Assembly (NCBI RefSeq): GCF_000002985.6
Contig: NC_003280.10
Coordinates: 1,984,001-2,048,000 of the forward strand
Reading direction: 5' to 3'
Length of the DNA stretch: 64,000 bases
Origin: Caenorhabditis elegans
Lineage: Eukaryota > Nematoda > Chromadorea > Rhabditida > Rhabditidae
Shown: piece after piece, positions 10,047 to 22,300 of the stretch
How positions within the stretch are numbered: position 1 is the first letter of the stretch
Layout of the letters: every line of letters begins with the position of its first letter
Notes under the pieces: generated by a model
The model's database searches: none
The model's input: only the letters and a program-made list of their open reading frames with translations
What the model was told of the DNA's origin: nothing
Position numbers and translations under genes: made by a program

Positions 10047-11656
10047 ATGCCATCTAAAACCTTCTTGTTAACTCATACATTCAAGGATATATCAAAACTT
10101 GGAGAAGGAGAAAGTTACTATAGTGATATTGAAATACGATATAATATTCCATGGTTAGTTACATTTCTATACACCCGTTAAGTTGAAAAAAAATAGTTCG
10201 GCAAGCGCTTTCAATATTTTGTTTTGAAGGAGTATCCAGGTTTTTAAAAACGAAAGTTTTCTCGGTCTACTCCTAAACTGTGAGAAGGAAGAACTGCTCG
10301 AGAAGAAAAAATGGTCACTTCAAGTGAAATTCACTATGAAGCTAGTAGCTGTCAGTGGCAAATTCTTCCAGCGGACTGTTAAAAATGAATTCCAAAATCC
10401 GGAAGGACATGGAATGGATAAATTCATAAGTTGGGAGAATATGCTAAGGGATTATGTGAATAATGATAGTATTGTCATTGAAATCAACGCCGATATTGTT
10501 AGCAGTTCAGGATTCTTCAAACATAAATGTAAATTTTAGATTTATAACCAGTATGTCAGTATGCCAAATTTGTAGACTCTCCATGTTCGCAATCTTATTC
10601 CGGAAAGTCCTTTGTGCTAAAACATAACTTCAAAAACAGGAGATTCGTAGAGGCGGAGAGATGTTTTAGTGATATAGAAGAACATTACAATGTGCCATGG
10701 TTTGTTATTTAAAAAATTAAAACTGTGAATAAAACAGTAGTTTTGCAGGAGATTGCGAATACAAAAATATAAAAAAGGATTTCTCGGAATACATTTACTC
10801 TGCGAGAAAGAAACATGTGATGGAAGGAGTTGGTCGATACAATGCGACTATGAATTACAATTAATTTCTTCAAAAGGAAAGTGTTATAGTAGACATAGTA
10901 CATTTAATTTCGAAAAGCCTGGGGGCAATTATCAAGAAGTTGAGTTTATTAATTGGAAAGTTATGGAAGAAGAATATATGGACAGCGATAGTATTTGCGT
11001 TGAAGCTCATGTAAAAATTTGTAAGACTCAAGGTATGTAAGTTTCTTTATTTTTTATGTCAAACTAATGATAAACTAATCATTTGCAGAATTGCCATGCA
11101 ATATTCTATCTACACATAGAAAATTTGTACTATCCCATACTGTGAGAAATATATCAAGTATAAATGGAGGAAACGTATATTTTACAGACATAGAAACACG
11201 CTTCAACGTTCCTTGGTTAGTTTTTGAAAAAAATTTTGACATAAAATTGATTCAATATTGTAAAGCTATAGGAAACTGTCGTTTGTAAGACAAAGCGGAT
11301 TTATCGAACTATACCTCCGATGCGAAAAGAAACAATGCCTATCCAGAACCTGGTCGATTGAAGCCGAGTTTACATTAAAATTAGTGTCACCCCATGGAAG
11401 AAGTTTATCGTTACGGAAAATATATTCATTTGAAAAATCAATTGGTAATGGTTACTCTAAAGTCATGAGATGGGATGAAATGAAGGACAAGTACGTTGTT
11501 GATAACAGTATCATAATTGAAGCTCACGTCAAGATTCTGAATATGACTGGAATTGAATCTGAAACCACTATTAAGAAGACATCTGGATTTACAATACCCG
11601 TTGGAGATATGGAATATTCCATGGAAAAGTGGATGGAAATGGCTTTCGATCACTGA
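10047..11656 (+). CDS. MATH-domain protein with three tandem MATH domains
   Basis: Six exons join in frame: 10047-10153, 10230-10528, 10576-10699, 10749-11032, 11089-11215, 11272-11656 (1326 nt, 441 aa). Each MATH/TRAF-like domain is coded by a short exon (about 35-40 residues, starting like PSKTFLLTHTFKDISKLGEG and ending in N-I-P-W or N-V-P-W) plus a long exon starting at the split Trp codon. Conserved marks of the long exons are a paired Cys (xCEKExC), a W-S-I-Q/E strand, K-x-I-x-W before the last helix, and a closing D-S-I-x-I/V-E-A strand. Domain 3 ends in EYSMEKWMEMAFDH. There is no BTB domain, so it cannot bridge to CUL-3 the way BATH proteins do; a substrate- or pathogen-interaction role is only inferred. 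ATG 10047 is chosen by homology to the next two genes. This is one of two fully intact MATH genes in the window. Confidence 0.88.
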
Positions 11657-12555
11657 AAATGAAATTGGCGTATAAATGTTGAATTTGTTTTATTCTCAAA
11701 TAAAAGCGTTTAATTAAACTTGGTACACTGAGACTTAGAGACGGAGACTTTAATAAGGATTGAACTACAGACTTGAAGTTTTTTTGGAAATTGGGTGGGA
11801 TACTGGAAGTAAAGAAACATGTAACATTTCGAGCCTAATGCACAATAATCCTACAAACAGATAATAAATCGATTCATTACTACATCGCTTGTGCAAACAA
11901 TGTTTGAAATACTCGATTGGAAAATGCCTGTTTATCAGTGACACAACTGATAAGAATTTTTATTCGGCCGTTTCGCTCTCATCATTCGTTTATTATACTT
12001 TTTTCATTTCATTTTTCAGTTATAGTTTAAAAACCCAATTTTACTTGTATTAGGTACTATAATATACTCGATTGTAAATATACAACACGAATTGCTCACT
12101 ATTTATTTCATTTTCATTTCCTATGTTTTAGTGTTCCCGCAAAAAACATGTAGAAGAAAATGAGAATAACCATTGTGGAATTAAATTTAAAACAAAAAAT
12201 TCAATGAGCAATTAGTGTTGTATTTGTATTTATGTGTATGTTTAATTAAGTGTTTATATAGTTAGATAGATAAAGATATTTGTCAGTTACGAAACAAACT
12301 TCATTTTTTATGTATGATGATTTAATTGTCAGTTGTTTAATTCGATATTGCTAGCCTTAAAGAATTGGTCTTGCTAACTTTTAAATTTGAGTAGTCAATT
12401 GATTTTCAGTTAGAACTGAAAAATGTTTGCATACTGATAAGAAATGAAGCATTTTTCATTTTCTATTTCTTTTTTGCTTGACTCTTTTTTTTTCATTAAA
12501 ATGAACCCAAATCTAATAAATTCCGTAACGTTTCAGATTGACGATTTCTCAGAAA
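11657..12555. other. Spacer with two GATA sites
   Basis: No gene. It holds ACTGATAAGAA at 11946 and ACTGATAAGAA at 12433, and otherwise A/T-rich sequence, including a poly(A) signal AATAAA soon after the upstream stop. Confidence 0.5.
12433..12441 (+). promoter_or_regulatory. GATA-type site ACTGATAAG
   Basis: ACTGATAAG 115 bp upstream of the MATH start at 12556, with a second copy at 11946. Confidence 0.5.
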
Positions 12556-14472
12556 ATGTCTTGCAAACCATTCTTGTTAATTCATACATTCAAGGATATT
12601 TCGAAACTCGGAGAAGGACAGAGTTATTATAATGATAACGATGTACGATATAATATTCCATGGTAAGTCATACAGTGCGTGCAACTTCTATAGAACCTTT
12701 TTTGAAAGTTAGCTTGACTTTTTAGGAGACTCCAAATATTCCGAAAAGCAGGGTTTCTCGGATTGAACCTGCGATGTGAAAAGGAGGAATGCTTTGGAGA
12801 GAGAAAGTGGTCGTTTCAAACGAAATTCACGATGAAACTAGTAGCTGTCAGTGGGAAGTTTTTCCGACGGACTGTTCAATATGAATTCCAAAAGCCGGAA
12901 GGACATGGAATGAACGAATTCATTAGTTGGGAGAATATGCTGAGAGATTATGTGGATAATGAGAGTATTATCATTGAAATCCATGCCGATATTGTTAGCA
13001 GTACAGGATTCTTTGAACAAAAATGTAAGGCAACTTTATGAGTAATTTTCTAAAAACACACTTTCAGATCTTAAGTATTTGCAACCAAATTCCAATAATT
13101 CATTTGTGCTTAAACATACTTTCAAGAACATTTCGAGATTGGTAGAGCGGCGCTCGGATTATAGTGATTTAGAAGAGCATTTCAATATTCCATGGTATCT
13201 TTTTGAATGTTTTGGAGCACTATGGGAAAATTGTTAGTTTTTCAGGAGAATGCAAATCGAAAAGTATAACGAGTTTCTGGCAACCTATTTGTGCTGCGAC
13301 AAAGAAATGTACGAAGGAAGAAAATTGTCGATTGAGTGTGAATATGAATTTAAACTGATTTCTGCGAGCGGGAAACTTCATTCAAAACAGAACAAGGCTA
13401 TATTTGGAGCGTCGAATAGGGGAATCCCTAATTTTATTAGTTGGAATGATATGGAAAAAGATTATGTGACCAATGGCAGTATCGATGTGGAAGTTCATGT
13501 CAAAATAATTCAAATTACAGGTTTCTTTTTAGTATATGTAGAATGTTATTAATCGATTATTTTAAGAATTGTCATGCCAAGAGAAATCATTTGTACTATC
13601 CCATACTGTCAAGAACATGTCAAGTATTGAAGAAGGAAGGATCATCTTTTCGGACACCCAAACTCGCTTCAACATTCTATGGTAAGTTATTATTAGTAGA
13701 GTACTATCCCATACTGTCAAGAACATATCAAGTATTAAAGAAAGAGGGGAATATGTAACGGGTATTCAAACTTGTTTTAACATTCCGTGGTTAGTTTACT
13801 TTCCCTTGGTGTATATTTTTTGGTTTATGAAACTAAAAATACGGAGAACGATTCAAATCAAATTTTGGACTGGTTACGTTGATGGGCTGAGCCAATTTTT
13901 TAAAGAACATTTTCAAAGTTTCATTGTTTGTAAAAAAAACTGAGTAAAACATTCGTATTTTACTCGAAAAAAAAAGAAAACTCATATTTTTCTAAAAACA
14001 ATGATTAATGACAGAATGAAGTGAGCAATAAAAACTAAATTTTAAAAACACTATCTAGACTCATTACCTTTTTCAATATTTCAGGAAATTGAAAATTCGA
14101 AAGCAAGACGGGTTTTTTGAATTATTTCTCCTATGTGACAAACAACTATGTAAATCCAGAAAATGGTCAATTGAAACTGTATTTCAATTGAAAATAGTGT
14201 CTTCCAATGGGAGAAGTTTAGTGTTGTTGAAAACAACACGTGTGTTTAATAAAGCAACCGGTTACGGATGGCTTAAGCTCATAAGATGGGACAGTTTGGA
14301 GGAAAAATACATAGTCGACGATACTCTCACAATTGAAGCTCACGTGAAGATTCTTAATATGACTGGAATTGAAGATGAAACCGCTGTTGAGAAACCTTCT
14401 GGAATTATAATTCCAGTGGAAGATCAGGAATATTCATTGGAAAAGTGGATGGAAATGGCCTTCGATCATTAA
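12556..14472 (+). CDS. MATH-domain protein with three tandem MATH domains
   Basis: Paralog of the gene at 10047. Exons are 12556-12662, 12726-13024, 13068-13194, 13246-13520, 13567-13681, 14085-14472 (1311 nt in frame, 436 aa). Domain 1 begins SCKPFLLIHTFKDISKLGEG and its second exon carries NLRCEKEECFGERKWSFQTK. Domain 3 closes with EYSLEKWMEMAFDH. Oddities: exon 5 is 12 bp shorter than in the sister and ends N-I-L-W instead of N-I-P-W. Intron 5 is long (403 bp) because it holds a second, decayed copy of exon 5. Exon 2 is almost identical to exon 2 of the truncated gene at 14861 and of the copy at 26216, so sequence has been exchanged or duplicated recently. Function is as for the sister, inferred. 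Confidence 0.86.
13699..13792 (+). other. Duplicated relic of exon 5 inside intron 5
   Basis: The sequence repeats exon 5 (CTATCCCATACTGTCAAGAA, then a half that would read FNIPW), but has no 3' splice site in front and carries changes. It is an intragenic exon duplication, or the footprint of a mispaired exchange. Confidence 0.7.
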
Positions 14473-14860
14473 TTATGCAATTAATGTTTATTCTTTGTTC
14501 GTGTTATACCAAAATGAACTTTGACACATTGAAGTAATATTTGTCTGATTCGAATAATTATTTCTAAAAACAGATCAAGTGTTAGTACGGGGAATCAGGA
14601 GCAGGTCAAAAAATATAAAAACAAATCATTGCTGATATTTTCCTAATGTCCAAATTAATTTAAATTGATAGAAAATCAACATTATCTTGCGGCTTGCTAT
14701 GTTCAATTTGTGCAAAAAAATGTCTCTGTCATCCTGTATTTATCTTGCTCAGAGTTAGAAGGCTCTTAGAAGGCTCTTTTATTTTCTTCATTTGTTACTT
14801 TTCATACACCCCTTAGCTTAACGTTTTGCTATTTCAATTCTGTGCTTTTTCTGAAAGAAA
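14473..14860. other. Spacer, no gene seen
   Basis: About 390 bp of A/T-rich sequence. A reverse-strand GATA-type core (TTATCTTG at 14682) is present, but the exact ACTGATAAG found upstream of the other MATH genes is not. Confidence 0.45.
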
Positions 14861-15658
14861 ATGACGAGCAGATCTTTCTTGCTAACTCATATCTTCAAGG
14901 ATGTATCAAAACTCGACGAAGGAGGCAGTTACTACAGTGATATTGAAATACGACATGATATTTCATGGTTAGTTATCACTTTTACCCACGCTAACAGAAC
15001 ATTGTCTCTCCGTAAACCAAGAAAATTATTTTTCAAAATTAAATTTTCCAGGAAAATCCGTATTTTCAAGAAAGAAGAGTTTCTTGGTGTAAATCTGCAC
15101 TGTGAAAAGGAGGAATGCTTTGGAGAGAGAAAGTGGTCGTTTCAAACGAAATTCACGATGAAACTAGTAGCTGTCAGTGAGAAGTTTTTCCGACGGACTG
15201 TTCAATATGAATTCCAAAAGCCGGAAGGTCATGGAATGAATAAATTCATTAGTTGGGAGAATATGCTGAGAGATTATGTGGATAATGATAGTATTATCAT
15301 TGAAATCCATGCCGATATTGTTAGCAGTGCGGGTTTCTTTAAAATCAAATGTAAAATTAGATTTATGAGTAGTACTCCTCATTGATAACTTCCAGATCTT
15401 CCTAATTTGCAACCAAATTTCAATAATTCATTTGTGCTTAAACATACTTTCAAGAACATTTCGAGATTTGTAGAGTTTGAAAAAGATTATAGTGATTTAG
15501 AAGAGCATTTCAATATTCCATGGTTTTTTTTTTGAATGATTTGGAGCACTTATTAGTTTTTCAGGAGAATGGAAATTATGAAAGTAAACGAATTTCTTGG
15601 AATCTTTTTGGATTGCGAAAAAGAAACTTGTGAAGGAGGAAAATGGACAATTGAATGA
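14861..15658 (+). CDS. Truncated MATH gene (one domain plus a piece)
   Basis: Exons are 14861-14967, 15052-15350, 15396-15522, 15565-15658, joining in frame to 208 aa. Domain 1 is complete (TSRSFLLTHIFKDVSKLDEG, later VNLHCEKEECFGERKWSFQT). Domain 2 starts normally but stops at W-T-I-E-stop, where homology to the paralog (I-E-C-E-Y-E-F) ends abruptly at about 15657; downstream sequence belongs to the 3' flank of the homeodomain gene. It is a breakpoint-truncated copy. A stable product of one MATH domain is possible, but calling it a pseudogene would also be reasonable. Confidence 0.7.
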
Positions 15659-15908
15659 TCAAGCCAAAATGGAACAGTTTGACACCACGTGCCATACCCA
15701 AAGGTCTGGTGGGCCCACAGACCCGCTATTAAGGATTTCTTAGTCCGGGTAACGCTCTTTATTTATTTATAAGATACAAATGCTTATAAAATGTATGGTT
15801 AACAGTTATGAGCAATTTAAAAACACAATTTTAATGGAACAAAGTTTGAAATTTAAATACACAATTTTAATTGACCAGAGTTTAAAATTTTGAATTTGTG
15901 CATAATTT
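15659..15908. other. Junction and 3' flank of homeodomain gene
   Basis: Starts at the MATH breakpoint and holds the probable 3' UTR and poly(A) region of the minus-strand homeodomain gene (TTTATTTATTT at about 15759). Nothing else is seen. Confidence 0.45.
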
Positions 15909-16868
15909 CTAGGCCATTTTCAAATCCACTTTCAATTCTTTGTCAGTATCACCCCAGGAGCTGCACAACGAGAAACTGGCTTCCGAACCTTCCGAATCAG
16001 ATTTAATATTCTGTTCGGCAGCACATCGACGTTCATCGAACCATTTCTGAAATCAAAGACATTACACGGTTTTTTGGAAATTTGCAATAGAGCGCACTTG
16101 CATCCTTATATTTACGTTCTCAAATTAGGTGGAAAGGGTTGTAAAAACTGTAAACTGTAGCATTAATTTGCCAAAATATCGTGCAAATTTTAATGATTTT
16201 TTCCATATGAGTGATTTACTTTTAAAACTTGAAAATGTAAAATTTCGGACCCATTATGTTAAATTACTACACTTAAAAAAAAAAATTAATTCTTACGTTG
16301 ATCGAATCTACTTGTACGTGAGTCTTCATCCGAAGTTCCTCCAAAGTGTGACTACAAGGATTCGGGTTTGTAGTGAATTCTGGAAACGTTAAAAATCGGG
16401 ATTTTCAGCTGTACAAAATAATTCTCACCTTTCTCGAAAATTGCAATCGCTTCCGGTAAAATTACTTCTGGTTCCCAGCCTGGAAATTCATTTTATCGAT
16501 TTTTCATATAAGCAATCTAGTTCATGTTTAATATTATTAATTTCATGTTACACAAAAAAGTAATCGAAAGTTAAAGTCAAAGCCAAAAGAACTCACTCTC
16601 CTGTGTTGGTGCTCGGCGGATTTCAAACCATCTCTAAAAATCGGAAAAATTATTACGAAAAACGTTTTAAAAAAGGAATACATACCTGAATAATTTTATC
16701 GTCCACATTAATGTATTCCGATATTTGCATCTGCTCCTCGCTGCTGATATATTTGCTCTCCTCAAATGCTGAAAGTGAATAAAGAAGAATAAGTGAGTGA
16801 TCTACAATAATTCTCACCATTTTCAAGTGTCTTGATATCATCGATAGTGAAAGAGTCGCGCTTTACTT
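15909..16868 (-). CDS. 3' part of a divergent multi-homeodomain gene
   Basis: Six minus-strand exons join in one frame: 16868-16818, 16768-16686, 16633-16597, 16479-16429, 16379-16297, 16046-15909 (stop). They encode two consecutive divergent homeodomains. The first runs [20 protein letters not shown], then [16 protein letters not shown], then RWFEIRRAP; the second runs [12 protein letters not shown], then [16 protein letters not shown], then [12 protein letters not shown]. The W-F-x-x-R-R core is the DNA-recognition helix, and introns fall just before it in both domains. The C-terminal tail is Ser/Glu-rich ([20 protein letters not shown]). The arrangement resembles nematode genes with strings of odd homeodomains (HOCHOB-like); which one is not known. 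Upstream exons, if any, are lost in or beyond the microsatellite at 16877-17213, so the 5' end is unresolved. Confidence 0.72.
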
Positions 16869-16876
16869 CTGGAAGG

Positions 16877-17213
<337 letters not shown>

Positions 17214-17282
17214 CTGAAAGTCGAAAAAACGGCCGTCCAACTTCTATACGACCCTCCTGATTTTTGAAATTTTATTGATAAA

Positions 17283-17892
17283 TACACTGAATCTTGGAAA
17301 TTTTTTCAAAAAATATTTTTCAAAAGATAACATAAAAATTATCCAATTAGGTTATTCGCTCATAATAATTTAATATATGTGACGTTGAAGTGTTGGGAAG
17401 CAGTCACATTTTTGTGCTTCAGAGCTCAGTGCTCGGATCCCAGTTGTTTTTATCTCACGAAACTTTGGGAAGATGTCTTCCTACATGCACAGGTTGTGCT
17501 TTTAAAGTTTGGTCTGATTTGATATTGTTTCACTTGTTTTTTGGCAAAAATAGTTTATGTTAACACATTTGTAGTGTTTTGAACAACTAAATGTACTGAA
17601 TAATACAATTTTTATCATAAAGCAAGTGAAACAATACCAAATCAGACCAAACTTTAAAAGCACAACCTGTGCATGTAGGAAGACATCTTCCCAAAGTTTC
17701 GTGAGATAAAAACAACTGGGAGCCGAGCACTGAGCTCTGAAGCACAAAAATGTGGTACAGGACCATCCAGACTGCTTCCCAACACTTCAACGTCACATAT
17801 AATAAATTATTATGAGCGAATGACCTAATTGGATAATTTTTATGTTATCTTTTGAAAAATATTTTTTGAAAAAATTTCCAAGATTCAGTGTA
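17283..17892. mobile_element. 610-bp palindromic MITE
   Basis: Near-perfect inverted repeat. The left arm starts TACACTGAATCTTGGAAATT and the right arm ends in its complement, CCAAGATTCAGTGTA. Arms are about 250 bp with a spacer of about 95 bp. The right arm has a roughly 25-bp extra segment at about 17753-17780. The ends are TA, compatible with a TA target duplication as in Tc1/mariner-type elements. There is no coding. The right tip touches the Helitron 5' tip directly. Confidence 0.85.
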
Positions 17893-18009
17893 TCATTACT
17901 TATATATAAAAAAATAGTGTGGGTCTGTCCATAGTTTGTAGTCTATGTAGTCTTTGTAGTCTGTGACGTCACCCCTAAAGTCACTGAGAGTTGTGGGCGG
18001 GGCCAGTCA

Positions 18010-18108
18010 CCCTTCGTGGCGAGACCCATCGTTGCGAGACCCTTCGTGGCGAGACCCATCGTGGCGAGACCCATCGTGGCGAGACCCATCGTGGCGAGAC
18101 CCATACAT
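18010..18108. repeat. 15-bp tandem repeat GTGGCGAGACCCATC
   Basis: Six to seven tandem copies of GTGGCGAGACCCATC/GTGGCGAGACCCTTC inside the Helitron 5' end, the complement of the block at 1897-1980. Confidence 0.85.
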
Positions 18109-18510
18109 TTTGGCGGGAATTTAAATTTTCTTTGAAATTTTTCGGCGGGAATTCAAATTTTCTGTGAAAATTTTTGGCGGTAGTTCAAATTTTCTTCAAA
18201 ATTTTTTGGCGGGAATTCAAATTTTCTTTGAAAATTTTTGGCGTGAATTCAAATTTTCTGAAACATTTTTGGCGGGAATTCAAATTTTCTCTGAAAATTT
18301 TTGGCGGGAATTTAAATTTTCTTTAAAATTTTTTGGCGGGAATTCAAAATTTCTCTGAAAATTTTTGGCGGGAATTTAAATTTTCTTTAAAATTTTTTGG
18401 CGGGAATTCAAATTTTCTGTGAAAAATTTTGGCGGGAATTCAAATTTTCTGAAAAATTTTTGGCGGGAATTCAAATTTTCTCTGAAAAATTTTGGCGGGA
18501 AATTCAAATT
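18105..18510. repeat. Tandem array with TTTTGGCGGGAATTCAAATT core
   Basis: About 15 imperfect 24-30-bp units, the complement of the array at 951-1890. Related units occur in the last introns of a BATH gene at 54215-54640. Confidence 0.85.
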
Positions 18511-18689
18511 TGTAGAGAAATTTTGTCGGAGTAGTCAAATTTAACTTTGTTTGACAGAAAAAAAAGTATGAAGGGGAAGATAGTTTGAACCACAGAAGGT
18601 TCACACCAAATTCCCGCACACAACCAATGCGACATACCGGCACATTTGTTTAGAATTTAATAAACCTATAGAAGAGGAAAACTTCATGC

Positions 18690-19345
18690 AATAAACTTCG
18701 AGAATCTTCTAGAAATTTCGAAAAACTTCTAGATATCTCGGATTACGTAACACTTGACGACGTCACACATGATGAGGACATTAAGTAAACGTCACAGGCT
18801 GAACCCAATATAATTTTCAGAAAATTCTGGAACCTTCTAGAATTTTGGAGAAACTTCCAGAAAATTCTGATGACGTCACAATCACTGGCGTAACAAAAAA
18901 TAAGTCACAGATTATGACGTCACATATGATGACACCTATATAGTCTCACATTCGGAAAAAAATAGGTGATGACGCCAAATATATCAGCGTCACAGAATGT
19001 GACGTCATAGGCTCCGCCCATTACAGTAAAAGAAACTTCTGGAATCTTCCAGAAGTTGCAGAAAAAGAAGAGAATGTTCCAATAACGTCACAAAAGATGA
19101 CGTCACTGATAAAGACATCACAGGAACTACCCATTAATATAATCAAGAAGATTCTACAACCATCTAGAAACTTCTGGATTTTTCAATGTAGTGTGCAAAA
19201 TTTAAATTTTGACTATTTCATTGTGCAATTTTTAATTTATATTATTACAAGTTTAAACTATATTAAATCTGTCCTTCTAAAACCCAATTCGTTTCAAGAC
19301 CCAAAACTTCTAGAATCTTCCAAAAAAATTCTATATAAGGAGAAG
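18690..19345 (+). promoter_or_regulatory. Helitron promoter: heat-shock elements, CRE-like sites, TATA box
   Basis: Dense inverted GAA/TTC pentamers are visible: GAATCTTCTAGAAATTTCGA (about 18700), TTCTGGAACCTTCTAGAATT (about 18824), TTCTGGAATCTTCCAGAAG (about 19038), TTCTAGAATCTTCC (19309). Palindromic TGACGTCA and close variants recur at about 18868, 18917, 19000 and 19098. A TATATAAGG box at 19332 lies 45 bp before the ATG. Published work on C. elegans Helitrons has linked them to HSF-1 binding sites; the arrangement seen here fits. Heat induction of the transposase is inferred. A 95-codon out-of-frame uORF (19097-19384) overlaps the start. Confidence 0.7.
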
Positions 19346-19376
19346 AAAATTATCATTTTCTCATTATTAATCAACA

Positions 19377-22300
19377 ATGGATAACGAGCTAACAAGTCGA
19401 CCCGATTCAATAATGGATACGGAACCAACAACTCTACCCGATTCAGCAATGGATACCAAACCAACAAACCTGCCTGATTTCCCTTCTACATCCCAAGAAC
19501 CCGTCTCTAGGAGGACACGTTCCAGAACATTAAGGTAAGGATCTTGAATGCTCGTGGAATTTTACCAATAAGCAGTTTTAGTGACAACTCAAATGCTGTA
19601 TGGAAGAGAGAACGTCGTTCAAGAGAAACTTCGCAAGAATCAGAATCAAGACTCAGGATGGATTGGGAAAGAAAAAAGGAAAAACGAGCTTCAATGTCAG
19701 AAGAGGAAAAGGCTGAGATGAAATATAAAAAAAGAGTATGGATGAAGAAAAAAAGAAATGAAGTAGCAAAAACACACGATACGTCATCTGTTGCCAATCC
19801 CAACTACCTTGGAAGCATGAGATGTGTGTGCAAGAACTGCAATGCCAGATTCTTTCAAGGTATACATTTTTTCAAAGTTTAGTGAACTTCTACTTCTTAT
19901 TTCCATTCTGAGTTTCAGATTGGTTTTTTTTCATAACTAATAACATATACTAGCATCATACAGAAATTTAATGTTTCAGGAGAGGTGTCCTCATCCAACG
20001 ATCATATCAATATGTGTTGCTACTTCGGATTAACAACCACACTTCAAGATCGATTCTCCAACTACCCAGATGAACTACGACATCTTCTCCTCGATGATTC
20101 TTCTCACGCCCGTAACTTCCAGAAGAACATCCGACAGTTTAATTCATCGTTCGCAATGGCATCGATGGGTGCACAACTTGATGTTCCGAGAGGCCGCGGC
20201 CCATACTGCTTCAAAATCCACGGTCAAGTTTACCATTTTGCGGGACCACTTCACCCGGATCCAGGCCAGAGACCAGCATTTGGACAGATCTACATCCTGG
20301 ACACTGATCAAGCAACAGACGAGAGGCTTGGAAATCCTGCCAATGCCGATTGTGATCCTGCTGTTATGGCTGAATTGAGCAGTCTTCTGTTGAGAACCAA
20401 TCCATATGCACAGGCATACAAGATGATGGCTGAAGTTGAAGAAAAAGAAAATTCTGAAGCTGCAAAGGAAGGACGACATCCGGGATGCGTTCGACTGATC
20501 TTCGATATTTCGACAACTAAGGATCCACGACGTTATAACTTGCCACAAGCGAATGAAGTCGCAGTTGTTTTTGTGGGCGAAGACGATGACGTGCCAACCA
20601 CTCGCTCTTTGGCTGTTCATCCAAGAGGAGGAGGACTTAAGACGATTCGTGATATCGATAGGATCTGCGATCCTCTCACATATCCTGTATTGTTTCCAAA
20701 TGGAACCGACGGATGGCATCCTGACTTGGAAAAGAGACCATCGGAGAAGAAACAAGGAAGGATTACTCAGAAGATGTACTACAGTTACCTGCTCATGGAG
20801 AGATCAGGAGTTTTCAATCCACTGCATCACGGGCGTGCCCTGTTTCAACAGTTTGCAGTAGACTCATGGGTAAAGGTAAGAATACATGATCTCGTGTTCA
20901 CAAAATAATCATGTTTTTGCAGATCGAGCAAAACAGGCTAAACTATCATCGAACTCATCAAGTTGATTTGAAAGCCGCCAACTACAATGCGGTTCAGGAT
21001 TATATTGCTGGAGATACTGATGTCCCAGGAAGACGCATCGTTCTTCCATCATCTTTTCCAGGGAGTCCCCGAGCAATGGTCCAAAACTTTCAAGACGCGA
21101 TGGCTATTGTCTCGAAGTTCGGAAAGCCTGATATATTTTTAACTTTCACGTGTAATCCTGCATGGACAGAGATTTCTGAAAACCTCGGTCCGCGACAATC
21201 TGCATCTGATCGTCCAGACCTTATTGCCCGTGTCTTCAAGCTAAAAGTAAGTTGAAGATCTATATTTAACTCATCACTTTCTTCATTGTGTTCCAGGTAG
21301 ATGCGCTGTTTGACGATCTTCTAAATCGGGATATTCTCGGACACGTTGCCGCATACATTTCCGTGTTCGAATGGCAAAAACGAGGTCTTCCTCATGTACA
21401 CATGCTGTTAACTATGGCAGAGAACTCAAAGCCACGAACCTCGGAGGACATCGACAAGATTGTGCAAGCTGAGATTCCAAATCCTGACAACGAGCCAGAA
21501 CTTTATCGCATTGTGACCACCGCCATGATGCATCGTCCATGTGGTGCTCAAAATCCTCACTCGCCATGCATGGTTGATGGGCACTGCTCGAAAAGGTATC
21601 CGAAGGATTTTCATCCTAGCACCACTCTCAACGTTGATGGATATCCCGGGTATCGTCGAAGGGATGATGGACGATATGTGGAATATGGCACCCAACATCT
21701 CGATAACAGGAGAGTTGTTCCATACAACAAATGGCTTCTGCTCCGTTACAATGCTCACATGAATGTCGAGATTTGTGGATTCATCGAAGCTGTAAAATAT
21801 CTCTTCAAATATGTCTACAAAGGACATGACCGTGCTGCACTCAACATCATCCAAAATGTACGTGGAGATGGAAATGTTGTTGATGAGATCCGAGAGCATC
21901 TAGATGCTCGATACGTCTGTGCTCCCGAGGCAATCCACCACATCTTGGGATTCAAACTGGAAAAGAAGTCCGATACAGTTTATCGACTCGCTGTGCATCT
22001 CGAAGGATTCCAAACGATCTACTTTAGAGCCAGTGTCACCACACAACAACTCGAATCTTCATCACAAACCGACACGACTCTCACAGCTTGGTTTAAGATC
22101 AACCAAAAGAGCAAGGATATTGCGGAGAGCGGGAACATCCCTTCGACATTTGTTGATTCACGCCAATTCTTCTACATGGATATGCCAACGCACTTCACCT
22201 TTGTGAAAAAGGATGGCTGGAAGGTTCGAGGAAGAGGCACAAGGCAGATAGGCCGAATGTACACTGTCCCACCATACGAAACCGAGAGATACGCACTTCG

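Noticed and set aside
20144-20755. 203-codon minus ORF and other frames inside the Helitron gene
   Set aside because: Shadows of the transposase coding strand.
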